DNA of 34,834 nt from Beijerinckiaceae bacterium (GTDB lineage Bacteria > Pseudomonadota > Alphaproteobacteria > Rhizobiales > Beijerinckiaceae), in the NCBI GenBank assembly GCA_031291515.1, contig JARLIW010000218.1, positions 1 to 34,834 on the forward strand, read 5' to 3'. Under the pieces are notes generated by a model, which saw nothing but the letters and a program-made list of their open reading frames with translations, was not told the DNA's origin and searched no databases. Of this stretch, positions 1 through 6,769 are shown in pieces; position 1 is the first letter of the stretch, and each line of letters opens with the position of its first letter. The position numbers and the translations under genes are program-made.

Positions 1-588
1 CCGCTGATGCTGCAGTTGAGCTTTGGCATGAACCCGCTGCAATCGGGTCTCACGACCTTTGTCGCGGCGGCAGGCGCGATGGCGATGAAGGCGACCGCCG
101 TTCCGATTCTCAATTGGTTGGGATTCAAGCGCGTTCTCGTCGTCAACGCGCTCGTCGGCGCGGCCTTTATCGGCATCAACGGCCTGTTCACGCCGGCAAC
201 GCCGAGCGCGCTGTTGCTGACGATTCTGCTGATTGGCGGCTATTTCCGTTCGCTCGAATTCACCGGCATCAACGCCATCGCCTATGCCGACATCGAGCAC
301 GATCGGCTCAGCCGCGCGGTGAGCTTCGTCTCGGTGGCGCAACAGCTTTCGATCAGCGTCGGCGTGGCCTTGGGCGCCGGCGTTGTCCAGGCCTTGCGCG
401 ATTCTCACGGCGGGGAGCTGCGCCTTAGCGACTTCCACTGGGCCTTTGCCGTCGTCGCGTCGCTGTCGGCGCTCTCGGCGTTGAGCTTTATGAAACTGCC
501 CGCCAACGCGGGCGCATCGCTCTACAAGCGCCAGCCCGGCGCGCCCGTGGCGGCGGCCGTGGAAGACGCCAAACCGGGGGCGGCATGA
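1..588 (+). CDS. MFS drug transporter, C-terminal part (5' end outside window)
   Basis: The reading frame is open from the first base, so only about 195 C-terminal residues are present. They contain four or five hydrophobic membrane segments separated by short loops, including a small-residue stretch near residues 20-30 and the segment ending LLIGGYFRSLEFTGINAIAYADI. This loop and the following SRAVSFVSVAQQLSISVGVALG region are typical of DHA2-type (14-segment) major facilitator drug exporters of the inner membrane, which exchange substrate for protons. The tail is short, polar and alanine-rich. The substrate cannot be read from this fragment. The gene ends 50 bases before the RusA-like gene. 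Assignment to MFS is firm; the DHA2 subfamily is likely. Confidence 0.85.
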   Translation, partial: PLMLQLSFGMNPLQSGLTTFVAAAGAMAMKATAVPILNWLGFKRVLVVNALVGAAFIGINGLFTPATPSALLLTILLIGGYFRSLEFTGINAIAYADIEHDRLSRAVSFVSVAQQLSISVGVALGAGVVQALRDSHGGELRLSDFHWAFAVVASLSALSALSFMKLPANAGASLYKRQPGAPVAAAVEDAKPGAA

Positions 589-638
589 GGCGAAAGAATC
601 GGGTAGACATCCAACACCCTAGGAAGAACCCGACCTAA

Positions 639-1091
639 ATGGCGCCAAATCGACAAAAGCCGAGAAAGCCAGCGCCTCCAGAACCGCCGGTCTTCGAGTT
701 TTGCGTCCGGGGACGCGCGAAATCGTTTCAATCGAAGGACAAGCGGCGGCTTCAGCTCTGGATACAGGCTGTCCGGGATATGGCTCTCTCCGTGCGCCCC
801 GGCGGCCTCTTGCTCACAACCGGCGAAATCGACGTCGCGATCAGTGAATTCAGCACTTTTGGGGGAAGCGACCGCGACAATTTGGCAAAGCCAATTCTCG
901 ATGCCATGCAAGGCGTCGTATATGAAAACGATCGTCAAGTGAGACGCTTGAATGTGGAGTGGTGCGATATAGATGGATCGTATAGTGTAAGATATATGTC
1001 GCCCATCCTTGCCGGCGCTTTATGCGACGGACAGGAATTCGTTTGGATTCGCATCTGGTTCCACCAACCGAGGAAAGATCTGATTCCGTGA
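639..1091 (+). CDS. RusA-like Holliday junction resolvase / endodeoxyribonuclease
   Basis: A 150-residue protein with the RusA signature: acidic residues D78 and D80 followed by N81, K84 and D88, then an N-D pair at 97-98 before a valine. In RusA enzymes the aspartates and lysine of this block form the metal-dependent active site that resolves four-way DNA junctions as a dimer. RusA proteins are usually phage-borne (about 120 residues); this one has a proline- and lysine-rich N-terminal extension of about 15 residues. A purine-rich ribosome site AGGAAGA lies at 621-627. Its stop overlaps the start of the next gene in GTGA, so the two are translationally coupled. Local base composition is low: I count 43 G+C in bases 901-1000, against 42 of 60 in 2221-2280 in rlmE. 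No phage structural genes are nearby. Fold assignment is good; the cellular role is unknown. Confidence 0.8.
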   Translation: MAPNRQKPRKPAPPEPPVFEFCVRGRAKSFQSKDKRRLQLWIQAVRDMALSVRPGGLLLTTGEIDVAISEFSTFGGSDRDNLAKPILDAMQGVVYENDRQVRRLNVEWCDIDGSYSVRYMSPILAGALCDGQEFVWIRIWFHQPRKDLIP

Positions 1092-1750
1092 CGACGCCCA
1101 CCGAAGCCGCCAGGGAAAAAAAGCTCAACGCCACCGTGCGTCGCTTCAAGCGCGAGGGATATCGCGTCACCTTCCCAAGCCAGGGCGAAGCGATCCCGGA
1201 TTTTCTCGAAGGCCTCCAACCTGACTTTATCGCGGAAAGCGAAAACGACCGGGTGATCGTCGAAGTCCGGCCAAGCCCGGCTGTGCGCGGCGCTAACGAC
1301 ATTAAGGAACTCGCCGGCCGCGTGTCCGGTCATCCCGGCTGGCGGTTTGAGCTTGTAACGATCCCGGCAGTCGAACCCGTGAGAGCAAAATTCGACCGGC
1401 GGGACTTAGACCAGATTGCGCATCAGATCAGACTCATGGCCCGTAACGGCCATGTCGTCCCGGCCTATTTCTTCGGTTTCGCGATGATCGAGTCGATACT
1501 GGCAAACATTGCCTCGCATGAGGGGTTGGATCCCCAAAAAAAGTCTGCCGTCGAGATCGCGCGCGACCTCGCCTTTCGTGGCGTCATTTCCGACGAGACC
1601 TTCGACCGTATCGATCGAGCGCGGAGAATGCGAAACCAATTAGCCCATGCGATTCCAAATACGGATGAGATTTCGCCGGATAGCTTGGACGATCTGATCG
1701 AAGTAATCCAGAATTCCATCCTGGATTCCCAAGCCACGGCCGCGGCGTAA
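1088..1750 (+). CDS. PD-(D/E)XK nuclease-like plus HEPN domain protein
   Basis: I place the start at GTG 1088, which overlaps the preceding stop (GTGA), giving 220 residues; an ATG at 1022 inside the upstream gene would add 22 residues. The N-terminal half (about 1-95) looks like the archaeal-Holliday-junction-resolvase-like branch of restriction endonuclease folds: P45-D46 on one strand and E59-V-R61 on the next, so the usual lysine is replaced by arginine, followed by a GHPGWRFELV strand. The C-terminal half (about 105-215) is helical and carries RNQLAH at 182-187, the R-x4-H motif of HEPN ribonucleases, here with the common asparagine after arginine. HEPN proteins often act as toxins or antiviral RNases, but some are non-catalytic. 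Together with the RusA partner this is a plausible nucleic-acid defence or repair module. Domain reading is fairly sure; function is inference. Confidence 0.65.
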   Translation: MTTPTEAAREKKLNATVRRFKREGYRVTFPSQGEAIPDFLEGLQPDFIAESENDRVIVEVRPSPAVRGANDIKELAGRVSGHPGWRFELVTIPAVEPVRAKFDRRDLDQIAHQIRLMARNGHVVPAYFFGFAMIESILANIASHEGLDPQKKSAVEIARDLAFRGVISDETFDRIDRARRMRNQLAHAIPNTDEISPDSLDDLIEVIQNSILDSQATAAA

Positions 1751-1766
1751 ACCTGCTCTCGCCCGC

Positions 1767-2519
1767 TTAACCGACCCGCGGGTCCCATTCGCCCGAAGGC
1801 TCCTCCGCCTCGCGTGATTCCTGCTTGCGCAGCGCGCCGCGGAATCCCTTGGCGAGGACGTAGAGTTCGGCGGACCCGGCGCGGCTCGCTTCCGGCTTCA
1901 CATGGTGGACGGAGGCGAAATTGGTCTTGAGCCGCGCGAGCAGATCGTTCTCGGTGCCGCCCTGAAACACCTTGGCCAGAAACGCCCCGCCGTCGCTCAA
2001 GACCTCGCAGGCGAAATCGGCGGCGAGTTCGGCCATCGCGATAATGCGCAGATGGTCGGTCTTCTTGTGGCCCGTCGTATTCGCGGCCATGTCGGAGAGC
2101 ACGAGGTCCGCTTGACCGCCGAGCATCTCCTTCAAGCGATCCGGCGCATCGGGCTGCATGAAGTCGAGCACCGCGAAATCGACGCCGGCGAGCGGGTCGA
2201 TCGGCAGCAGATCGATCCCGACGATCTTGCCGCGCCCCTTGCCCGCGCCGATCTTCTTGGCGGCGATCTGCGACCAGCCGCCCGGCGCGGCGCCGAGATC
2301 GAGGATGCGCTGACCCGGCTTCAAGATGTGATAGCGCTGGTCGATTTCGATCAGCTTATAGGCCGCGCGCGAGCGGTAGCCGTCTTTCTTGGCCTGGGCG
2401 ACATAGGGGTCATTGAGCTGGCGCTCGAGCCAAAGCGTGGACGCGAGCGAGCGTTTCCGCGCGGTCTTCACCCGGATTTTCAGCTCGCCGCGCGGTTTTT
2501 CCCCGGCCGGCCCGCTCAT
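1767..2519 (-). CDS. rlmE: 23S rRNA (uridine-2'-O)-methyltransferase RlmE (FtsJ/RrmJ)
   Basis: A 250-residue Rossmann-fold methyltransferase with the FtsJ hallmarks: the lysine of RSRAAYKL (K55) of the catalytic K-D-K-E set, the SAM-binding loop DLGAAPGGWSQ at 74-84, the LSDMAANTTGHK block carrying the catalytic aspartate, and FLAKVFQGG carrying a second catalytic lysine. RlmE methylates the 2'-OH of the A-loop uridine of 23S rRNA in the assembled 50S subunit. The N-terminus has a basic extension of about 20 residues, common in alphaproteobacteria, and the C-terminus a short charged tail. It lies 46 bases downstream of ppx on the same strand, a conserved pairing in this class, and is probably cotranscribed with it. 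It converges with the HEPN-protein gene, leaving only 16 bases between the two stops. Confidence 0.95.
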   Translation of the reverse strand: MSGPAGEKPRGELKIRVKTARKRSLASTLWLERQLNDPYVAQAKKDGYRSRAAYKLIEIDQRYHILKPGQRILDLGAAPGGWSQIAAKKIGAGKGRGKIVGIDLLPIDPLAGVDFAVLDFMQPDAPDRLKEMLGGQADLVLSDMAANTTGHKKTDHLRIIAMAELAADFACEVLSDGGAFLAKVFQGGTENDLLARLKTNFASVHHVKPEASRAGSAELYVLAKGFRGALRKQESREAEEPSGEWDPRVG

Positions 2520-2565
2520 GCGTGGTCCTTGTTCATGACCCGACAGTTACATCATGCGGGTTGAT

Positions 2566-3708
2566 TTACAAACCGTCGCGCGACCAAATCCGGTCCGCGG
2601 CCATCATCTGCATGAGGATCCCCTCGCGCAGACCCCGATCGGCGATGCGCACGCGCTCGGACGGAAATACCCGGCGGATCGCCTCGAAAATGGCGCAGCC
2701 GGCCAGGACGAGATCGGCGCGGTCGGGGCCGATACAGCCGTTGGCGGCGCGCTGCGCGAAGGACATCGCGCGCAAGGCCTGGATCGCCCCAGACACTTCC
2801 GCGCCGTTCATCCAGAGACCATCGACCCGGCGTCGGTCATAACGCTGCAAGGCGAGAAACACGCCCGCGATCGTCGTCACCGTGCCGGACGTCCCCAACA
2901 AATGAAATCGGGGGCAGCGCGGCGCGTCCCGCACTTGCGCCACGAACGGTTCCAACGCCTCGACGACATGAGCCACCATCGCGTCGAAGGTTTCATCCGT
3001 CACGGCCTCGCCGCCAAAACGCTCGGCGAGCGTGACGACGCCAAATTTCATCGATTCCCAGGCGCGGACCCGCTCGCGGAGGGGACCGTCCTCGCGGCGA
3101 TGACGATGGCCGCGCTTGGCGGGATCGCGGTCGAGCCAGACGATTTCCGAGGAACCGCCGCCGATATCGAACAACACGATTCCCTCGGCCTCAGGGTCGG
3201 CCAGACCGGCGCAGCCCGCGGTCGCGAGAAAAGCCTCGGTCTCGCGGTCGATGATTTCCAACGACAGACCCGTAACCTCGCGCACGCGATCGAGAAATTC
3301 GGCGCTGTTCTCCGCCGCGCGGCAGGCTTCGGTCGCGATCAGCCGCGCGCGCGAGACATGACGCGCCTGCATGCGATCGCCACACACTTTGAGGGCCGCC
3401 ACGGTGCGGGCCATCGCCTCCTCGCTGAGCCGTCCGGTCCGCGCGACGCCCTCGCCAAGCCGGACGATCCGGCAAAAGCTGTCGACGATTCGGAACCCGG
3501 CGGCGTCCAACCCGGGCGCGGGCTGGCGCGCGATCAGCAGGCGGCAATTGTTGGTTCCAAGATCGAGCGCCGCGTAAACAGGGCCTTTGCGCGAAACGGC
3601 GAAAGCCTCCGTCCCGGACGAAAACCCCATGGGCTCCCTGCGCGCGGCTTCTTTTAGGAGACTCGATGCCGGATCGGCATATGCGGCTCCCCCGCCAGCC
3701 CGGTCCAT
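2566..3708 (-). CDS. ppx: Ppx/GppA family phosphatase (exopolyphosphatase)
   Basis: A 380-residue member of the ASKHA-fold Ppx/GppA family. Visible are the phosphate-1 loop LDLGTNNCRLLIA at about 49-61, the ATEACR segment with the following EIIDRETEA stretch that holds the catalytic glutamate, and the phosphate-2 loop FDIGGGSSEIVWL. These enzymes remove terminal phosphate from polyphosphate or convert pppGpp to ppGpp; sequence alone does not separate the two roles. It is a short form without the C-terminal HD-like domain of E. coli Ppx. The first 40 residues are not conserved and a later start is possible. It sits upstream of rlmE on the minus strand and 103 bases downstream of the pseudo-caspase gene. 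Confidence 0.9.
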   Translation of the reverse strand: MDRAGGGAAYADPASSLLKEAARREPMGFSSGTEAFAVSRKGPVYAALDLGTNNCRLLIARQPAPGLDAAGFRIVDSFCRIVRLGEGVARTGRLSEEAMARTVAALKVCGDRMQARHVSRARLIATEACRAAENSAEFLDRVREVTGLSLEIIDRETEAFLATAGCAGLADPEAEGIVLFDIGGGSSEIVWLDRDPAKRGHRHRREDGPLRERVRAWESMKFGVVTLAERFGGEAVTDETFDAMVAHVVEALEPFVAQVRDAPRCPRFHLLGTSGTVTTIAGVFLALQRYDRRRVDGLWMNGAEVSGAIQALRAMSFAQRAANGCIGPDRADLVLAGCAIFEAIRRVFPSERVRIADRGLREGILMQMMAADRIWSRDGL

Positions 3709-3811
3709 GAATCACTCCCCGTTCGCAACGCTCCGCCCGCAGCCAAATCAGCGTGACGTTTCAAATGTAATCCGCCCTTGGCGGCTTGTCCAAGCGCAAA
3801 ATCCGTCATGG

Positions 3812-5980
3812 TCAAAAGCGCGCCCGGTCCGCGGGTGTACCCTCGGCCGGGCGTGGGCTCGCCGGCACGGACGGAGTCTCAGGTTGACGCGGAACGCTGG
3901 ACTCGAGCGGCATCGCGACCAAGGGGTCCGCTGGCTCGGGAACAAGCGCCGGACGGGTCTCCACGACTTCAGGCGTTTTCGGCTCCGGCACGGTGAATGG
4001 AACGAATTGTCTGACCTTGGTCTCCGTTGGCGCCACGGGTTCGGATGGGGCAAGGGGCGCGGCGCGATCCGTGGCGGGGGCCGTTCTCACAGACAAGGTC
4101 GGCAATGGCGAAGCGGGCGTCGGAGCTGTCGGCTGCACGGGCGGCGGCGCGGGGGACGCGGCTTTCGCGGCAGCCTTGGCCGGTGGCTTCGCCCGCGGGA
4201 CAGTGGGCCGCGTCAAGACAAGTTGGGGCGCAAACCTCGATCGCGCGCCGTCCTTCTGCCGGAGGATCATCCCATGCGCGTCGACCCTGAGCACCGAGAC
4301 GGGCAGACCGTCAGGACCTGAAAAGATGATTTTCCGGCCACCATCCTGTTCGAATTCAACCGATTTGGTCGCGAGCAGCTCGTGATTTGGACCCCGCTGC
4401 ACGATCGTTTGGCGATCATGGATGCTTGTGGCTGTCGCGGTCCAAATCACGACGCCAGCCGGCCCGGTCTGCGACAGAGTGCCGCCCCCGGACGGATTGC
4501 CAGTCAAGGTGGCATAGGACAGCGCCTTACGATCGGACCCTTCTTGAACGAGAAAGAGATGGCCCGACTTGTCGATCCCCTGCCCAACGCGCACGGATTC
4601 GTCCACGCCGCCGCCAGGCTCGAAAATGCGGCCAGTCTCAAAGACCTCGCCGGGTTCGGCCGGAAACGGAAGCGGCGGGTCGTTGACATCGAACGGCAAC
4701 AGCGGCGGCAAACGGTCGTAGAAGGCGACGACATTTCTCGGCAACAGGCCCGTGGGCGGCGGCGGGACGGCAACGTCGTCTGGGTCGTCCGCAAACACAA
4801 AGGGACGATTGATCAGCTCCAATTCGCCAGCGCGCGGCGGCGGCGCGGCTTGATATCTCAAAAGCTCGAACCGCGGCGGCGGCTCGAGCAGTGCCGGCAT
4901 GGCCGCGAGCAGGCGTCGGGCATCGGCGAAATGCGGCCCACGCGGATAGCGCCGCATATAGGTCCAAAAAGCGGGCGCCGTTCCAGCCCGGCAGGTCTGG
5001 GCCCAGATCGACGCCTCGCGCCGCGCGGCAAGCAGGGTCTCGATACGGCGTGCCTGCGGATCAGTAGGATAAGCACCAAGAAAAGCGGCATAGTCTTGCA
5101 GCGTATCCCTCTCGATGGCTTCCCAAAACGCGGCAACCGGTGAAAACGCCGCGAGCGGCAGCGAAGCCGGACTCGAAACCACCGATCGCACGGAGGGCGC
5201 GAAGGCAAACGACCGCTCAGGCCGGCCCATTACAAAAGGCACGGCGGCTCCATTCGTCAAAGCTGTCACGCGCAGGCGCAACAGCCGGAGCATATCCTCC
5301 AAGCCAACCCCGGACCTCGTGATCGCGTCGGCCAGAACCGAAGCAAAGGGACCATAGTCGCCTTCGCCGGGACTCACGACGACTCCAGGCGCCGTGTTGA
5401 ACACATCGACCGACCCTAACGGCCGGTCTTCCATCGCCAAGCCGCTGGCGAGCGACAGATCGTCCCGCAAAAACGCGGAGGCGCGCGCAAGATCGAAGAA
5501 ACGGACCCGCGCCTTGAGCGGCAGACGATCGAGGTCGCGGGACAAATCCGCCAAGCTCAGCGCTTGCGCCGGCACATCCCCGTCCCTCGAGATTTGCGCG
5601 TCGATGGGGACGAAAAAATTGCGGCCGCCGAATTGCACGCCGTAACCCGAGAGATAGACGACCACGGCGGCATCTCGACCCGCCCGGCGGGCGGCCGCGG
5701 TGAAGGCCTCGAACGCGCGGCGGACGCCGCTGGCGGAGAGATCGGCATAAGCGGTGACGGAGAATCCCGATTCCGCGAGCGCCTGCGCCACCAGGCCCGC
5801 GTCATTGGCGCTGGTGGGCAGCGCGCCCGGACGGTAGTCGGCTTCACCGATCACGAGAGCAAGACGGGGCTCCATGGCCGCGGCGCCAGCGCTGGCCGCC
5901 CAACAGGTCGAGGCCGCGACGACGCTCGCCACGGCAAGGGTGCGAAAACGGAGAATCAGGCCAACCATCCGATGCGTCAT
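3812..5980 (-). CDS. secreted caspase-fold (C14) protein lacking the catalytic dyad
   Basis: A 722-residue protein with a signal peptide (hydrophobic core about 8-30, cleavage near AGAAA at 31-35). Residues 38-260 match the p20-like domain of bacterial caspase-family proteins: the opening strand ALVIGEADYR with the following ND, the VVVYLSGYG strand at 106-114, and FFDLARASAF at 161-170. In active members these read SGHG and DACRN; here the histidine is Tyr113 and the cysteine aligns with Ala165, so peptidase activity should be lost. Residues 285-361 hold two copies of the FW...YP repeat that usually follows this domain. Residues 430-590 form a separate beta-rich region, and 595-722 is proline/alanine-rich and probably disordered. 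A periplasmic binding or scaffold role is inferred. It lies 67 bases downstream of the glycosylase gene. Confidence 0.75.
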   Translation of the reverse strand: MTHRMVGLILRFRTLAVASVVAASTCWAASAGAAAMEPRLALVIGEADYRPGALPTSANDAGLVAQALAESGFSVTAYADLSASGVRRAFEAFTAAARRAGRDAAVVVYLSGYGVQFGGRNFFVPIDAQISRDGDVPAQALSLADLSRDLDRLPLKARVRFFDLARASAFLRDDLSLASGLAMEDRPLGSVDVFNTAPGVVVSPGEGDYGPFASVLADAITRSGVGLEDMLRLLRLRVTALTNGAAVPFVMGRPERSFAFAPSVRSVVSSPASLPLAAFSPVAAFWEAIERDTLQDYAAFLGAYPTDPQARRIETLLAARREASIWAQTCRAGTAPAFWTYMRRYPRGPHFADARRLLAAMPALLEPPPRFELLRYQAAPPPRAGELELINRPFVFADDPDDVAVPPPPTGLLPRNVVAFYDRLPPLLPFDVNDPPLPFPAEPGEVFETGRIFEPGGGVDESVRVGQGIDKSGHLFLVQEGSDRKALSYATLTGNPSGGGTLSQTGPAGVVIWTATATSIHDRQTIVQRGPNHELLATKSVEFEQDGGRKIIFSGPDGLPVSVLRVDAHGMILRQKDGARSRFAPQLVLTRPTVPRAKPPAKAAAKAASPAPPPVQPTAPTPASPLPTLSVRTAPATDRAAPLAPSEPVAPTETKVRQFVPFTVPEPKTPEVVETRPALVPEPADPLVAMPLESSVPRQPETPSVPASPRPAEGTPADRARF

Positions 5981-5993
5981 AAAAGCAGACTAT

Positions 5994-6011
5994 GGCGTCC
6001 ACGAGGACACC
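5994..6011 (-). other. small hairpin between glycosylase and pseudo-caspase genes
   Basis: A seven-base-pair stem with one G-U pair and a four-base loop: GGTGTCC, TCGT, GGACGCC on the minus strand. It lies 13 bases upstream of the pseudo-caspase start. Two thymine-rich stretches follow it only weakly, so it could be an attenuating leader hairpin, a poor terminator for the glycosylase gene, or chance in GC-rich DNA. Confidence 0.25.
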
Positions 6012-6047
6012 GTAAACCCGCGGGCCGGCGCGCGGCTCCGGCTCCCG

Positions 6048-6680
6048 TCACAGCAGGGCGGCCACGGCCTCGCGAAGATCCGGCACGACGTCCCTCTCGA
6101 ACCAAGGGTTGTCGTTCAACCAGCCGCTATTGCGCCAGGAGGGATGCGGCAAGGCGAACACGCGCGGGCCGCCGGCAAACGGCTCCAGGCGCCGCCGAAC
6201 CAAGTCTCCCAATTTGAACGTGGCGGGAAGCGGGCGCCCGAGCCGGCGAAAATGATAGGCTTGGGCGTGGCGGCCAATGGCGAGAACGAGGTCCACTTGA
6301 GGCATGAGGGCAAGCAACGCCTCGTGCCATAACGACGCGCACTCGCGTCGCGGCGGCAAATCCCCTTTGTCCGGCGTATGGCCAGGAAAGCAAAACCCCA
6401 TCGGCACGATGAGAAGTCTCGACGCATCGTAGAATTGCGCGCGATTGATCCCCATCCAGTCCCTTAACCGATCGCCGGACGGGTCGTCGAAGGGCAGACC
6501 GCTGGTATGGGCGCGGATCCCCGGTGCCTGCCCCGCGACGAGGATCCGCGCCTGTGCCGAAACTTGCAAGATCGGACGCGGCTCGTGCGGCAGGGCTGGC
6601 GGGAAAAGCGGTCGATCCCGGCACAGCCGGCACGCTCTGACGCAAACGGCCAATTGTTTCAAAGTGGTGCTGCCGATCAT
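6048..6680 (-). CDS. uracil-DNA glycosylase superfamily protein
   Basis: A 210-residue protein of the UDG fold. Motif A is GQAPG at 50-54 and motif B lies at HPSWRN (179-184). A cysteine cluster at residues 13, 17 and 20, with Cys97 and Cys114, resembles the iron-sulfur ligands of family 4/5 glycosylases, though the exact ligand set is uncertain. The block SGLPFDDPSGDRL followed by WMGI and the segment PMGFCFPG are typical of a proteobacterial subgroup annotated as uracil-DNA glycosylase family. The expected role is excision of uracil or another damaged base from DNA, but activity in this subgroup is not certain. The gene is divergent from the histidine kinase, with 89 bases between them, and precedes the pseudo-caspase gene on the same strand. 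Confidence 0.8.
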   Translation of the reverse strand: MIGSTTLKQLAVCVRACRLCRDRPLFPPALPHEPRPILQVSAQARILVAGQAPGIRAHTSGLPFDDPSGDRLRDWMGINRAQFYDASRLLIVPMGFCFPGHTPDKGDLPPRRECASLWHEALLALMPQVDLVLAIGRHAQAYHFRRLGRPLPATFKLGDLVRRRLEPFAGGPRVFALPHPSWRNSGWLNDNPWFERDVVPDLREAVAALL

Positions 6681-6769
6681 GGCAATTCTCGCTATTTTAA
6701 AGCTTGTCCTTAATCTTTCCGGTCCATTCTCGCGGTAGAAAACGTCTAACGCTATGATGGCCTGCGGGA

